The notes under the pieces were generated by a model. That model was not told the DNA's origin. It searched no databases and saw only the letters and a program-made list of their open reading frames with translations. From the NCBI RefSeq assembly GCF_018155095.1, contig NZ_NAAI01000001.1, positions 1-64,000 on the forward strand: a stretch of DNA of 64,000 nucleotides. Direction: 5' to 3'. The DNA is from Bartonella queenslandensis (GTDB lineage Bacteria > Pseudomonadota > Alphaproteobacteria > Rhizobiales > Rhizobiaceae). The position numbers and the translations under genes were made by a program. Below, one piece after another: positions 46,468 to 57,133 of the stretch (its first letter is position 1; every line of letters begins with the position of its first letter).

Positions 46468-47778
46468 ATGACCCCGTTAAATTATGGTTCAAAAGAGTCA
46501 AAGCAAGGAGAATCACACGATACCAAAGCAAATCAGTTGTATGATCAGTGTGGGAATAATAGAAATAATCGTTCTGCACTGTCACAAACAGAGGCATGCT
46601 CTGTCCTTGTTGATATAAAGAGACAACAGAGAAAAAGACATTGTAAGCAGAAACAGGTTTTAATTCAATCGAAGACAGCTTTTGAGTTGCATAGCCAAAC
46701 AATGATAGGTGCTCAAAAAGCAAAAAAATGCCAAGCACCTTTTCTTCGACGATTCTCTCAAGTAAAATCTCCACCTCTTTATGCGGCGCTTGATTTAGGA
46801 ACGAATAATTGTCGTCTTCTTATCGCATCTCCTAGTAAACCTGGATATTTTCGTGTTGTTGATGCTTTTTCTCGTATTGTACGATTGGGAGAAGGTTTAA
46901 TAAATAATGGTTTACTTAAGACACAAGCTATGGATCGTGCGATTGAAGCATTAAAGATTTGTCGTTTAAAGCTAAAACAAAGGCATATTAAGCGTTATCG
47001 CTTGATTGCAACGGAAGCTTGCCGTTCAGCAGAAAATGGTAGGTATTTTATTCAGCGTGTTCTGGATGAGACTGGTCTTGAATTGGAAATTGTTGATCGG
47101 CAAACAGAAGCACGTTTCGCTGTTACAGGATGTAGTACGCTTGTTGAACCGAATACTGAGGCAATTGTACTTTTTGATATTGGAGGAGGATCATCAGAAA
47201 TTGTGCTTCTTGATGTTTCTCAAAAGCGTTCTTTTTGTTTAGCAGGACAAATTACCGCTTGGACTTCTCTTCCTGTTGGGGTTGTTACGCTTGCGGAACG
47301 TTTTGGAGGGAATAATATTAATTTAGATGATTTTGAAAAAATGAAAAGTTATGTGCGAGGATTGTTAAATAATTTTTCGGATCGTTATAAATTGGGAGAA
47401 TTAGCGCAAGGATCGAAGTTTCATCTTTTGGGAACCTCTGGCACAGTTACGACTTTAGCAGGGATGCATCTTAATTTAGAGCGTTATGATAGGAAGAAAG
47501 TGGATGGCATTTGGATGGATGATGCAGACATTACTCTTATGACAAAACGCTTATTGTCATGGGATATAGAAAAACGTGTCATAAATCCTTTTATTGGGCG
47601 AGAGAGAGCAGATTTAGTTTTAGCTGGTTGTGCAATTTTAGATGTTATTCGAGAAGTTTGGCCAAGTCAGCGTTTAAGAGTTGCTGATCGTGGCTTAAGG
47701 GAAGGAATTTTGATAGAGCTGATGTTACGTGATGGTGTATGGTGTCGACGTAGAAAGAGCAGAGATTTCAAGCGTTAG
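46468..47778 (+). CDS. Ppx/GppA family phosphatase
   Basis: This 436-residue protein belongs to the exopolyphosphatase/guanosine pentaphosphate phosphatase family of the actin-like ATPase fold. Phosphate-binding motifs are ALDLGTNNCRLLIA (near 105), FDIGGGSSEIVLLD (near 235) and GTSGTVTTLAGM (near 330). It hydrolyses polyphosphate and/or pppGpp, linking phosphate store to the stringent response. About 95 residues of basic, low-complexity sequence precede the catalytic domain. ATG 46468 is used; an upstream TTG would add 14 residues. rlmE follows 30 bp later, probably in one transcript. Confidence 0.9.
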   Translation: MTPLNYGSKESKQGESHDTKANQLYDQCGNNRNNRSALSQTEACSVLVDIKRQQRKRHCKQKQVLIQSKTAFELHSQTMIGAQKAKKCQAPFLRRFSQVKSPPLYAALDLGTNNCRLLIASPSKPGYFRVVDAFSRIVRLGEGLINNGLLKTQAMDRAIEALKICRLKLKQRHIKRYRLIATEACRSAENGRYFIQRVLDETGLELEIVDRQTEARFAVTGCSTLVEPNTEAIVLFDIGGGSSEIVLLDVSQKRSFCLAGQITAWTSLPVGVVTLAERFGGNNINLDDFEKMKSYVRGLLNNFSDRYKLGELAQGSKFHLLGTSGTVTTLAGMHLNLERYDRKKVDGIWMDDADITLMTKRLLSWDIEKRVINPFIGRERADLVLAGCAILDVIREVWPSQRLRVADRGLREGILIELMLRDGVWCRRRKSRDFKR

Positions 47779-47808
47779 AGAATTAAATATGGAGACAATA
47801 GAATAACG

Positions 47809-48537
47809 ATGAAAAAAACAACAAAACCCCCAACGGGTGGCTACGGAGGTTCAGGGTCACATGAATTATATCAGCGCGTAAAAAAGAAAGCTGGAACCAT
47901 TAAAGCTTCATCACGGCGATGGTTAGAGAGGCATTTGAATGATCCTTATGTTCATCAATCAAAAGTAGATGGTTATCGTTCGCGCGCGGCTTATAAACTC
48001 ATTGAAATTAATGAACGTTATAAGTTTCTGAAGAAAGGCCAAAAGGTTATTGATCTAGGGGCAGCACCGGGGGGATGGTGTCAGGTCGCTGAGCGCATAG
48101 TAGGGTCAAGTGATGAAAAACCTAGCGTCGTTGGCATTGATTATTTGCATGTGGATCCATTGCCTAGAGTTGCGATGTTAGAAATGGATTTTTTACATGC
48201 AGATGCACCGCAGAAATTAGTTGAAGCTTTAGGGACAAAACCGGATGTGGTTCTTTCTGATATGGCTGCGCCAACAACAGGTCATCGTCAGACGGATCAT
48301 TTAAGAACGATTTATTTATGTGAAGTTGCAGCTGATTTTGCTCTTTCGGTTCTCAAGCCTGGGGGACATTTTTTAGCAAAGGCTTTTCAAGGAGGAGCAG
48401 AAAATACTCTTCTTGCAAGATTAAAACAGCATTTTAAAAAAGTCTACCATGTTAAACCACCTGCAAGCCGATCAGAATCAGTAGAGCTTTATCTTCTAGC
48501 GCTTGAATTTAAGGGAAAAACAAAAATACAAGAATAA
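47809..48537 (+). CDS. rlmE: 23S rRNA 2'-O-methyltransferase RlmE
   Basis: This 242-residue protein methylates U2552 in the 23S rRNA A-loop on the 50S particle. SAM motif I is [15 protein letters not shown]. The catalytic K-D-K-E set is visible as [26 protein letters not shown] and ESVELYL. An N-terminal extension (about 35 residues, [12 protein letters not shown]) is typical of alphaproteobacterial members. It lies just after the Ppx/GppA gene on the same strand. Confidence 0.95.
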   Translation: MKKTTKPPTGGYGGSGSHELYQRVKKKAGTIKASSRRWLERHLNDPYVHQSKVDGYRSRAAYKLIEINERYKFLKKGQKVIDLGAAPGGWCQVAERIVGSSDEKPSVVGIDYLHVDPLPRVAMLEMDFLHADAPQKLVEALGTKPDVVLSDMAAPTTGHRQTDHLRTIYLCEVAADFALSVLKPGGHFLAKAFQGGAENTLLARLKQHFKKVYHVKPPASRSESVELYLLALEFKGKTKIQE

Positions 48538-48564
48538 CGCCTTCTTTTAAGAAGACGTGGTTTT
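48538..48564 (+). terminator. Possible terminator after rlmE
   Basis: CTTCTT and AAGAAG pair around two T, with flanking C-G pairs, followed by TGGTTTT. The stem is short, so this is a weak call. Confidence 0.35.
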
Positions 48565-48710
48565 ACTTAACCTATTTAAATGAGATGATTTTTTTCTCAA
48601 AGAGTTATCAGCAATAGTGACAGTTTTTCTGTTATCAATGATGAAAAACTGGTAAAATTAATGTATTGTCTATAGAGGTAGAGAGATTGATTCCTCAGTG
48701 AGTGTTTCCA

Positions 48711-49736
48711 ATGAAATTTCTTGATCAAGCTAAAGTTTATATTCGTTCCGGTAATGGAGGTTCTGGAGCAGTATCATTTCGCCGTGAAAAATTTATAGAG
48801 TTTGGTGGTCCTGATGGAGGGAATGGAGGACGGGGTGGTGATGTCTGGGCTCTTGTTGTTGATGGGCTTAACACGCTGATTGATTATCGTTACCAACAGC
48901 ATTTTAAAGCAAAAACAGGGGGACATGGCAAGGGGCGTAATATGACGGGTGAGAAGGGTGATGATGTCATTCTTAAAGTTCCGGTTGGGACGCAAATTTT
49001 TGAAGAAGATAATACAACGTTAATCTGTGATTTAACGGAAGTGGGACAGCGCTATCGCCTTGCAAAAGGAGGGAATGGGGGTTTTGGCAATCTTCACTTT
49101 ACAACATCGACAAATCGGGCACCGCGTCGTGCAAATCCAGGTTTGGCTGGAGAAGAGCGTGCAATATGGCTTCGTTTGAAGTTAATTGCTGATGCGGGGC
49201 TTGTTGGCTTACCCAATGCCGGAAAATCAACTTTTTTAGCTTCTGTAACGGCGGCAAAGCCAAAAGTTGCAGATTATCCTTTTACCACTCTGCATCCTCA
49301 TCTTGGTGTTGTACGAATTGATGGTCGTGAATTTGTTTTGGCTGATATTCCGGGGTTAATTGAAGGAGCCCATGAAGGGGTAGGAATTGGAGATCGTTTT
49401 TTAGGACATGTGGAACGTTGTCGTGTCCTCCTTCATTTGATTTCTGCTCAAGAAGAAGATGTTGCAAAGGCATATCAAATTGTGCGTCATGAACTTGAGT
49501 CTTATGGAAATAATCTCAGTGATAAGACTGAAATTGTCGCTTTAAGTCAGATAGATACACTCACGATTGAAGAGCGTAAAACAAAACAGGAAGCTTTGCG
49601 AAAAGTAACGAATCAACCTGTTATGATGTTTTCTGCGGTTAGCCGCGAAGGTTTAGAAAATGTATTGCGTGCTGGTGCACATATTATTGAAATGTCACGC
49701 AAAGAGGAGAACGGTGGGGATAGCAGGATTGATTGA
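48711..49736 (+). CDS. obgE: GTPase ObgE/CgtA
   Basis: This 341-residue essential GTPase acts in 50S assembly and stress signalling. It has the glycine-rich Obg fold (residues 1-159, [28 protein letters not shown]) and a G domain with the P-loop [11 protein letters not shown] and G3 segment [15 protein letters not shown] 48711 gives the family's normal MKFLDQ start; the open frame begins at a GTG 9 bp earlier. It is followed after 1 bp by proB. Its usual upstream neighbours rplU-rpmA lie far to the left. Confidence 0.97.
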   Translation: MKFLDQAKVYIRSGNGGSGAVSFRREKFIEFGGPDGGNGGRGGDVWALVVDGLNTLIDYRYQQHFKAKTGGHGKGRNMTGEKGDDVILKVPVGTQIFEEDNTTLICDLTEVGQRYRLAKGGNGGFGNLHFTTSTNRAPRRANPGLAGEERAIWLRLKLIADAGLVGLPNAGKSTFLASVTAAKPKVADYPFTTLHPHLGVVRIDGREFVLADIPGLIEGAHEGVGIGDRFLGHVERCRVLLHLISAQEEDVAKAYQIVRHELESYGNNLSDKTEIVALSQIDTLTIEERKTKQEALRKVTNQPVMMFSAVSREGLENVLRAGAHIIEMSRKEENGGDSRID

Positions 49737-49737
49737 G

Positions 49738-50877
49738 ATGGCTGTTGGATTGCAAAAACTTACACACTATAAACGTATCGTGGTCAAGATTGGATCCGCA
49801 CTTTTGGTTGATCCTCAGACAGGTTTACGCGTTGAATGGCTTAAAAGCTTGATTAATGATGTTGTTGAATTGCACAAGGAAGGCGTAGAGATATTATTGG
49901 TGTCTTCAGGCGCTATTGCTCTGGGTAGAACATTGCTGCAGCTTCCTAAGGGAGCTTTGAAATTGGAAGAAAGTCAGGCATGTGCTGCTTTAGGACAAAT
50001 TGAATTAGCAAAAACCTATGGTGATGCTCTTGCACAGCATGGACTCAAAACAGGTCAGATTTTGCTCACTTTATTTGATACGGAAGAGCGAAGGCGTTAT
50101 CTCAATGCACGTGCGACGATTAATATGCTTTTACGTTTTGGAGCAGTGCCTGTTATTAATGAGAATGATACTGTTGCGACAAATGAAATTCGTTATGGTG
50201 ATAATGATCGTTTAGCAGCACGTGTGGCCACAATGATGGGAGCAGATCTTTTAATACTTTTATCTGATATTGATGGTCTTTATACAAAGCCTCCCCATCG
50301 TGATCCGACGGCTGAATTTATTCCTTTTATTGCGTCCATTACACATGATATCGAAAAAATGGCAGATGTTGCTGCTTCAGAGTTTTCACGGGGAGGAATG
50401 AAGACCAAGCTTGATGCTGGAAAGATAGCTAATGCTGCTGGAACGGCGATGATTATTACTTCAGGCAAACGTATGAATCCCCTTGCGGCGATTGATAAAG
50501 GTGAACGCAAGAGTTTTTTTGCGGCCGGTGAGAAATCTGTTAGTGCTTGGAAAACATGGATTTCTGGTCATTTAGATCCGTCTGGTATTTTGACGATTGA
50601 TCAAGGAGCCATCAAGGCTCTTGAATCAGGAAAATCGTTATTAGCAGCAGGGGTTATTGCTGTTGAGGGAAGTTTCCAACGTGGGGATACGGTTGCCATT
50701 GTTGATACAAATGGTGTTGAGATTGCGCGCGGACTTGTGAGTTATGGCAAAGATGAAGCTGTACGCATTATAGGACGTAAAAGTGAAGAAATAGAATCTA
50801 TTCTTGGGTATGAGGCACGCTCTGCTATGGTGCATCGCAATGATATGATTTTACGTTGCTTGACCAATTCTGTTTAA
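49738..50877 (+). CDS. proB: Glutamate 5-kinase
   Basis: This 379-residue enzyme phosphorylates L-glutamate as the first step of proline synthesis. The amino-acid-kinase domain (about 1-265) shows [36 protein letters not shown] and [14 protein letters not shown]-terminal PUA domain spans about 280-360. ATG 49738 starts 1 bp after the obgE stop, so the genes are co-translated; the longer open frame reaches back into obgE and is not used. Feedback inhibition by proline is typical of the family. Confidence 0.97.
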   Translation: MAVGLQKLTHYKRIVVKIGSALLVDPQTGLRVEWLKSLINDVVELHKEGVEILLVSSGAIALGRTLLQLPKGALKLEESQACAALGQIELAKTYGDALAQHGLKTGQILLTLFDTEERRRYLNARATINMLLRFGAVPVINENDTVATNEIRYGDNDRLAARVATMMGADLLILLSDIDGLYTKPPHRDPTAEFIPFIASITHDIEKMADVAASEFSRGGMKTKLDAGKIANAAGTAMIITSGKRMNPLAAIDKGERKSFFAAGEKSVSAWKTWISGHLDPSGILTIDQGAIKALESGKSLLAAGVIAVEGSFQRGDTVAIVDTNGVEIARGLVSYGKDEAVRIIGRKSEEIESILGYEARSAMVHRNDMILRCLTNSV

Positions 50878-50922
50878 AAAAATTACTTTTGTTTTATTTT
50901 TTTTAGTAGAGTAAATGATACG

Positions 50923-52179
50923 ATGACTTTAGAAGAACAAATGAAAGATATGGGGCAAAAAGCACGCTATGCTGCTGCAGCGTTGGCTGTTGCTTCTTCT
51001 GAGCAAAAGAACAATGCATTGGAAATGATTGCTTTAAGCTTAGAGGCTCACTCAGATGAAATTTTACGGGCGAATTGTCTGGATTTAGAGAAGGCTGCCC
51101 AGAATAACTTGAAAGCCGCAATGGTTGATCGGCTCAAGTTAGATGAATTGCGTTTGAATGCAATGATAGACAGTGTTCGCCAAGTTGCTCGTTTATCTGA
51201 TCCTGTAGGGCAGGTCATGAGTGCGTGGACACGTCCTAATGGGCTTCATATAAGTCGTGTAAGGACACCTCTTGGTGTGATTGGCATTATTTATGAGAGT
51301 CGCCCAAATGTTACAATTGATGCGAGTGCTTTGTGTTTAAAAGCGGGTAATGCTGCTATTTTACGTGGTGGTTCGGATAGTTTTCATTCTTCACATGCTC
51401 TTCACTGTGCGTTGGTACAAGGTTTAGAGCGCTCTGGTTTACCTAAAGATGCGGTTCAAATGGTTGGAACGACAGATCGCACTGCCGTTGGGGAAATGCT
51501 CAAAGGATTGAACGGGGCGATTGATGTAATCGTGCCACGTGGTGGAAAGAGTCTTGTTGCGCGCGTTCAGTCTGATGCACGTGTCCCAATTTTTGCCCAT
51601 TTAGAGGGGCTTTGTCATATTTATATTGATAAATCAGCAGATTTGGATATGGCGCGCAATATTGTTTTAAATGCGAAGTTGCGTCGAACAGGGATATGTG
51701 GTGCTGTTGAGACAGTTCTCATCGACAACGAAGCATTAAAAAAGTTTCTTCCCGTTTTGACTGCTTTACAGGAGAAGGGGTGTGAAATCCGTGCCACAGA
51801 AGATATTGCGTTTCTTCTGCCAGATGTAAAATTAGCCTCTGAAGGAGACTGGTCACATGAATATCTTGATGCTATTCTTTCTGTTAAAACGGTTGGAGGG
51901 GTTGAGGGAGCGATTGCTCATATTAAGCGTTATTCATCAGGACATACGGAATCGATTATTGCTGAGGATATGGAAGTGGTGAAGAATTTTTTTAATCATT
52001 TGGATTCAGCTATTTTATTGCACAATGCGTCCACACAATTTGCTGATGGAGGTGAATTTGGTTTTGGAATGGAAATTGGTATCGCAACAGGAAAAATGCA
52101 TGCACGTGGTCCCATAGGTGTTGAACAGTTAACATCGTTTCAATATCATGTTAAAGGAAATGGTCAGGTTAGAGCTTGA
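50923..52179 (+). CDS. proA: Gamma-glutamyl phosphate reductase
   Basis: This 418-residue NADPH-dependent enzyme reduces glutamyl phosphate to the semialdehyde, the second step of proline synthesis. It has the aldehyde-dehydrogenase fold. [20 protein letters not shown] is the family signature and [10 protein letters not shown] holds the catalytic Cys. [20 protein letters not shown] lies near the C-terminus. It follows proB in the same operon and overlaps nadD. Confidence 0.97.
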   Translation: MTLEEQMKDMGQKARYAAAALAVASSEQKNNALEMIALSLEAHSDEILRANCLDLEKAAQNNLKAAMVDRLKLDELRLNAMIDSVRQVARLSDPVGQVMSAWTRPNGLHISRVRTPLGVIGIIYESRPNVTIDASALCLKAGNAAILRGGSDSFHSSHALHCALVQGLERSGLPKDAVQMVGTTDRTAVGEMLKGLNGAIDVIVPRGGKSLVARVQSDARVPIFAHLEGLCHIYIDKSADLDMARNIVLNAKLRRTGICGAVETVLIDNEALKKFLPVLTALQEKGCEIRATEDIAFLLPDVKLASEGDWSHEYLDAILSVKTVGGVEGAIAHIKRYSSGHTESIIAEDMEVVKNFFNHLDSAILLHNASTQFADGGEFGFGMEIGIATGKMHARGPIGVEQLTSFQYHVKGNGQVRA

Positions 52180-52793
52180 AAAGTCCATTTTTTCCATGGA
52201 AAAATCGTATGCCACATGTTGAAAGATCAAATGTTGTGGGTCTTTTTGGTGGTTCTTTTAATCCACCGCATGAGGGGCATCTTCTTGTTGCAAAAATTGC
52301 TATTCGACGTTTGCAGCTTGATCAGTTGTGGTGGATGGTTAGTCCAGGGAATCCTTTAAAGGATTGTACACAGTTACTCTCTTTAGAGGAGAGAATGCGA
52401 TTAAGTTTTGAGCTTATTGATCATCCGAAAATTCGCTTAACAGGTTTTGAGCAGGCTATAGGGAGCAAAGTATCACGTGATACGATTTCTCATATTCTTA
52501 CCCATTACAATGGCGTAAATTTTATATGGATTATAGGGGCAGATAGTTTTACAATGATTCATCATTGGTATCGATGGCGTGATATTGTCTCTATGCTTCC
52601 TGTTGCAATTATTGATCGTCCTTTAGGTAATAAGTCAGCCCTCTCTTCTCCTATGGCACAGATTTATCGCCAGTTTCGTTTGGATGAGAGAGAAAGTGAG
52701 CGATTACCTTTTATAAAACCACCCGTTTGGACTTATTTGCATGGACCTTTATCTTTTCAATCTTCAACAAAGCTTCGTTTGAAGAAAGAATAA
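52176..52793 (+). CDS. nadD: Nicotinate-nucleotide adenylyltransferase
   Basis: This protein of up to 205 residues transfers AMP from ATP to nicotinate mononucleotide in NAD synthesis. The nucleotidyltransferase signature [15 protein letters not shown] lies near residues 23-37, and IIGADSF and SSTKLR complete the active site. TTG at 52176 overlaps the proA stop by 4 bp (TTGA), which fits coupling; ATG at 52209 would give a 194-residue protein with a conventional start codon. The catalytic core is the same either way. Confidence 0.93.
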   Translation: MKSPFFPWKNRMPHVERSNVVGLFGGSFNPPHEGHLLVAKIAIRRLQLDQLWWMVSPGNPLKDCTQLLSLEERMRLSFELIDHPKIRLTGFEQAIGSKVSRDTISHILTHYNGVNFIWIIGADSFTMIHHWYRWRDIVSMLPVAIIDRPLGNKSALSSPMAQIYRQFRLDERESERLPFIKPPVWTYLHGPLSFQSSTKLRLKKE

Positions 52794-52910
52794 TTTTTCT
52801 TGAACAATTTATAAGATTCTGCTTCTCTTTAGAGAAAACTTTTTTACATTCTACAACAGGAAGAAAGGAATATTAATCTGAAAAACGTTGTACAAAACCA
52901 CTCTTACGAT

Positions 52911-53300
52911 ATGACGCCCTTAACAGAAAAAGCAGTTTTTTCTGTTAAGGAGAGTCTTGAAATTATTCTCAAGAGTTTAGAAGATACAAAAGCAGAAGAT
53001 ATTGTTTCTGTTGATATTCAAGGGAAGTCACCTTTAGCTGATTATATGGTCATAGCTTCAGCAAATTCGCAGCGTCATGTCTCTTCAATTGCTGATCATT
53101 TGTTACGCACTTGGAAAGATAGTGGGCAGGGACTTGCGCGTGTAGAAGGGTTTTCTGGAGGTGATTGGGTATTGATTGATACAGGTGATATTATTATTCA
53201 CCTTTTTCGTCCAGAAATTCGTCTTTTTTATAATTTAGAAAAAATATGGATGGCTCCAGATTTAAGCAATACAACATCGGTTCTCTTCGGAGATCATTAA
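52911..53300 (+). CDS. rsfS: Ribosomal silencing factor RsfS
   Basis: This 129-residue RsfS/Iojap protein binds L14 and blocks subunit joining in starvation. It shows KAEDIVSVDIQGKSPLADY and the C-terminal DWVLIDTGDIIIHLF. The ATG at 52911 has no Shine-Dalgarno sequence. An excellent one (AGGAAGAAAGGA) lies at 52858-52869, spaced 8 nt from an in-frame CTG at 52878, so translation could start there and add 11 residues. rlmH follows after 1 bp. Confidence 0.93.
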   Translation: MTPLTEKAVFSVKESLEIILKSLEDTKAEDIVSVDIQGKSPLADYMVIASANSQRHVSSIADHLLRTWKDSGQGLARVEGFSGGDWVLIDTGDIIIHLFRPEIRLFYNLEKIWMAPDLSNTTSVLFGDH

Positions 53301-53301
53301 A

Positions 53302-53784
53302 ATGCAAATTTCTATTTTTGCGGTTGGTCGTATGAAAAGTGGAGCAGAGAAAAAGTTGGTTCAGCATTATTTGGATCGTTTTTCTAAAAGTTCTGGAGCT
53401 GTAGGATTTCACTTAAAAAAGTTACAGGAGATACCAGAAAGTCGGGCACAAACAGCGTATCAGCGTATGGAGGAAGAGGGCAGAAGACTCATTGAATTTT
53501 TACCTGAAAAATGTCGATTAATTGTGTTGGATGAGCGTGGAGCGTCAATATCTTCAGCTTCTTTTGCTGAAAAATTAGAGTGTTATCGTGATGAAGGTAT
53601 TCGAGATGTTATCATTGCTTTGGGGGGCCCTGATGGGCATAACGAACAAATAAGGAATCGTGCAGATTTTCTTTTATCTTTTGGTTTTATGACGTGGCCA
53701 CATCAAATTGCACGTATCCTTCTTACAGAACAACTTTATCGTGCTGTAACCATTGCAAATCATCATCCATATCATCGTTTTTAA
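53302..53784 (+). CDS. rlmH: 23S rRNA pseudouridine-1915 N3-methyltransferase
   Basis: This 160-residue SPOUT-class enzyme methylates pseudouridine 1915 in helix 69 of assembled 70S ribosomes. The knot region reads IIALGGPDGHNE and the C-terminus ends YRAVTIANHHPYHRF, the family signature. The order rsfS-rlmH is conserved widely and the two genes are 1 bp apart. Confidence 0.96.
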   Translation: MQISIFAVGRMKSGAEKKLVQHYLDRFSKSSGAVGFHLKKLQEIPESRAQTAYQRMEEEGRRLIEFLPEKCRLIVLDERGASISSASFAEKLECYRDEGIRDVIIALGGPDGHNEQIRNRADFLLSFGFMTWPHQIARILLTEQLYRAVTIANHHPYHRF

Positions 53785-53895
53785 ATATTTTTGTTCAATT
53801 TTTAGCACTTAATTTATATATTCATTAATATAGTTTTAGCCGACACCGTTTAAAGTATCTCTCGTGTATACGATGAGGTGTTATGGTTTTTGCAA

Positions 53896-55164
53896 ATGAA
53901 AAAGCTTCTTCATAGAAAGATGCGATACTTATATGGGGAATGCGTGATATTTGTCATCCTGCTCTTGAGTATGTTTTTTTGCTTTTCTGTATCGCAAGCG
54001 GAAGATACAATGAGGAGTACAGAAGTACATAAAGAATTGGGAGAAATTCGTCAAAATATTTCACTTTCGCGTGAGCGTGTTGTTTTTCTTACGCGTCAAG
54101 TTGAGCATTTAAAAAAAGATCAACGTGTTTTGAGTGATGCACTCATAAAAGCTGCTCAAGAAGAACGTAAAGTTGCAGATGATATTGCTGAAAGGGAAGA
54201 AAAGCTTAAAAAAATGATAGAAAATCGGGTACAAGTCTATCAAAGTTTAAAAAGCCGTCGTGCTGAATTTGCAGAAGTTCTTGCAATTTTAGAACGTATG
54301 GGATTGAATCCCCCTCCGGCTCTTGTGATACAATCAGAGGACGTATTGGCTTCTATGCGCAGTTCTATTTTATTAGGGACTATCATTCCTCATATGCAAG
54401 AGAAAACACGAGATTTAACAGAAAAGCTCAAGGAGTTGACCAATTTAAGCAATTCCATTACTAAGGAATATACAGCGTTAAAGGCCAAACTGCAAAGTCA
54501 AGCAGAGCAGCGAAAACGTCTAGAGCTTTTATTAGATAAAAAAAATACGCTACAAAAAAAATCAGAAAAAGAACTTACAGAACAGCAACAAAAAAATATT
54601 GCTCTTGCTAAAAAAGCACAGTCTTTGGAAGAATTGATTTTAGAGCTTGACCGTCAGTCAAAACTTAACTCTGATTTATCAATACAGATACGGAAAAGTT
54701 TACAATTGTTAGAGCAGTCCAATTTTGAAAGCCGAAAAGGTTCTTTACTTTTTCCTGTTTCAGGAAAAAGAGTTCGATATTCTCATAAGAATTCGCCGAT
54801 TACGCGTTTTGGTGAGACGATAGAAACAGAGTTAGGGGCTGTTGTTATATCGCCCGCAGATGCTTTTGTTGCTTTTGCTGGACCATTTCGTTCTTACGGA
54901 CAGTTAATTATTCTCAATGTTGGAAATGGTTATCATATCATTCTTACCGGAATGTCGAAAATTAATGTAAAACAGGGGCAGTTTGTTCTTTCAGGTGAGC
55001 CTCTGGGTATGATGGGGATGCAATTTATTGCAAATAGTGTTGCATTGGATATAGGAAAAGCTGCTCCAATGCTTTACATTGAGTTTAGAAAGCAGGGAAA
55101 GCCTGTAAATCCAACTCCTTGGTGGCAGACTGAAAAAATGAGAAGGAGCCAAAATGATTCGTAA
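53896..55164 (+). CDS. EnvC-like murein hydrolase activator
   Basis: This 422-residue protein has an N-terminal signal/membrane segment (VIFVILLLSMFFCFSVSQA). A long coiled coil spans about 45-270 and a C-terminal LytM/M23 domain follows (about 280-410, FPVSGKRVRYSH onward). The metal-binding HxH of active M23 peptidases is replaced by LYIEF, so it should activate amidases, not cut peptidoglycan, as EnvC does at division. ATG 53896 is chosen; a GTG at 53878 is possible and neither has a strong ribosome binding site. It overlaps ctpA by 11 bp. Confidence 0.88.
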   Translation: MKKLLHRKMRYLYGECVIFVILLLSMFFCFSVSQAEDTMRSTEVHKELGEIRQNISLSRERVVFLTRQVEHLKKDQRVLSDALIKAAQEERKVADDIAEREEKLKKMIENRVQVYQSLKSRRAEFAEVLAILERMGLNPPPALVIQSEDVLASMRSSILLGTIIPHMQEKTRDLTEKLKELTNLSNSITKEYTALKAKLQSQAEQRKRLELLLDKKNTLQKKSEKELTEQQQKNIALAKKAQSLEELILELDRQSKLNSDLSIQIRKSLQLLEQSNFESRKGSLLFPVSGKRVRYSHKNSPITRFGETIETELGAVVISPADAFVAFAGPFRSYGQLIILNVGNGYHIILTGMSKINVKQGQFVLSGEPLGMMGMQFIANSVALDIGKAAPMLYIEFRKQGKPVNPTPWWQTEKMRRSQNDS

Positions 55165-56464
55165 AGTTATTCTTTTGGTCGCTGGGGTATTGCTCGGCGC
55201 CTATTCAATGATTATGGTGCAGTCTGTTGCTGCGAATAATGAAGATAACGCATATAAAAAGTTGGCCATATTTGGCGATGTTTTTGAGCGTGTGCGTAGG
55301 CAATACGTTACAATTCCAGACGATAAAAAGCTTATTGAAAATGCTATCAATGGTATGCTTACATCACTGGACCCCCATTCATCTTATTTGAATGCTGAAG
55401 AAGCTAAAGATATGCGGGATTCTACGAAAGGGGAATTCGGAGGTCTTGGTATTGAAGTCACTATGGAAAAAAACTTAATTAAAGTTGTTTCACCGATGGA
55501 TGATACCCCCGCTTCAAAAGCAGGTATTTTAGCAGGAGATCTTATTTCAAAAATTGATGATGTACAAACGAATGGTCAAACATTAAATGAAGCCGTTAAT
55601 AAGATGCGAGGGACTCCTGGCACACCAATTACCTTAACAATTATTCGTTCTGGTGTTGATCAGCCATTTGAAGTTAAGATTATTCGTGATATCATCAAAG
55701 TAAAAGCGGTGAAATATCGCGTTGAGAATGACATTGGATATTTAAGAGTTATTCAGTTTTCTGAGCAGACGTTGGGTAATCTGCTGGCAGCAATTAAAGA
55801 TATCCAATCTAAAATTCCTGAAGATAAACTAAAAGGTTATGTTCTTGATTTGCGGCTTAATCCTGGTGGACTTTTAGATCAAGCTGTTAATGTTTCGAGT
55901 GCTTTTCTCAATAAAGGTGAGATTGTGTCAACGCGTGGCCGTAAAAAGAGTGATGTGACGAGATTTGATGCGAAGCCAGGTGATGTCACCAATGGAAAAC
56001 CACTTATTGTTCTTATTAATGGGGGGTCGGCGAGTGCTTCTGAAATTGTTGCAGGTGCTCTACAAGATCATCGTCGTGCGACAATTTTGGGTACGCAGTC
56101 CTTTGGTAAAGGATCTGTTCAAACGATAATTCCTTTGGGTGAAAATGGAGCTTTACGTTTAACGACAGCACTTTATTACACACCATCTGGTACTTCTATT
56201 CAAGGAACGGGAATTACGCCTGATATTATTGTCGAGCAACCACTTCCTGAAAAATATAAGGGTTATGATGTAAAAGTTGGTGAGTCTGCATTAAAAGGGC
56301 ATATCAAAGGGAAACGAGAAAGCAATAAAGGATCTGGTTCAGCTGCTTTTGTCCCGAAAGATCCTAAGGATGATATTCAATTGAATGAGGCTTATAAACT
56401 GTTACGGGGTGAGATGGCAAATGCAGCATTTCCACCAGATCCCAATAAGGATATATTAAAGTGA
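55154..56464 (+). CDS. ctpA: Carboxyl-terminal processing protease (S41)
   Basis: This 436-residue periplasmic serine protease has a signal anchor (VILLVAGVLLGAYSMIMV). A PDZ domain lies at about 85-175 and the S41 catalytic core has Ser in NGGSASASE and Lys in SFGKGSVQT. The C-terminal tail (about 375-436) is charged and low in complexity. GAAGGAG lies just before the ATG, inside the 3' end of the EnvC-like gene. It processes or degrades envelope proteins from their C-termini. Pairing with an EnvC-like gene is usual in alphaproteobacteria. Confidence 0.95.
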   Translation: MIRKVILLVAGVLLGAYSMIMVQSVAANNEDNAYKKLAIFGDVFERVRRQYVTIPDDKKLIENAINGMLTSLDPHSSYLNAEEAKDMRDSTKGEFGGLGIEVTMEKNLIKVVSPMDDTPASKAGILAGDLISKIDDVQTNGQTLNEAVNKMRGTPGTPITLTIIRSGVDQPFEVKIIRDIIKVKAVKYRVENDIGYLRVIQFSEQTLGNLLAAIKDIQSKIPEDKLKGYVLDLRLNPGGLLDQAVNVSSAFLNKGEIVSTRGRKKSDVTRFDAKPGDVTNGKPLIVLINGGSASASEIVAGALQDHRRATILGTQSFGKGSVQTIIPLGENGALRLTTALYYTPSGTSIQGTGITPDIIVEQPLPEKYKGYDVKVGESALKGHIKGKRESNKGSGSAAFVPKDPKDDIQLNEAYKLLRGEMANAAFPPDPNKDILK

Positions 56465-56502
56465 GAAATGATATCTATAGCTTGTGCTTTTGAGGAATAT
56501 AA

Positions 56503-57024
56503 ATGGATGCAGATGTTAACTTGACAAATCTTCCTTATCGCAGATGTGTTGGAATTGTTGTCTTTAATCATGAGGGTAAAGTTTGGGTTGGGCGTCGTTT
56601 AATGATGCCAACTCATGCGGATATTGATAGATCTCATCGTTGGCAGCTTCCTCAAGGAGGAATTGATGAGGATGAAAAACCATTAGATGCAGCGTATCGC
56701 GAACTTTATGAAGAAACGGGTATTCGATCTGTAAAGTTGATTAAAGAAGCAGAAAATTGGTTTGATTATGATTTTCCACAAGAACTTGCTGCGTGCACAT
56801 TAAGCAATAAATATCGTGGGCAAACGCAAAAATGGTTTGCTTTCCAGTTTACGGGAGAGCTTTCTGAAATTGTGATTAATCCGCCACCAGATGGGAATAA
56901 AGCGGAATTTGACCAATGGAAATGGATTGATCTAGAAGCTCTTCCTTCGATTGCTGTTTCTTTTAAAAAGCATGTTTATATGAGAGTTGTTAGCGAATTT
57001 CAAGGTAGCCTTAGATCATTATAA
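56503..57024 (+). CDS. ialA: RNA pyrophosphohydrolase / IalA Nudix hydrolase
   Basis: This 173-residue Nudix enzyme is orthologous to RppH. It begins with YRRCVGIVVFN and carries the complete Nudix box (GGIDEDEKPLDAAYREL followed by YEETGI). It hydrolyses dinucleoside polyphosphates and can remove 5' pyrophosphate from RNA. In Bartonella it is known as invasion-associated locus A because, with ialB, it increases erythrocyte invasion. It lies 38 bp after ctpA and 109 bp before ialB. Confidence 0.95.
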   Translation: MDADVNLTNLPYRRCVGIVVFNHEGKVWVGRRLMMPTHADIDRSHRWQLPQGGIDEDEKPLDAAYRELYEETGIRSVKLIKEAENWFDYDFPQELAACTLSNKYRGQTQKWFAFQFTGELSEIVINPPPDGNKAEFDQWKWIDLEALPSIAVSFKKHVYMRVVSEFQGSLRSL

Positions 57025-57133
57025 AAGCTATATGACTATGAGAAAGCTTTTTTTATTAAGATGCTTTATGTAATATAATTACTTATAGATGATAAACATG
57101 TTTCTCTTTTATGTAAAGAACAGGAATATAAAA

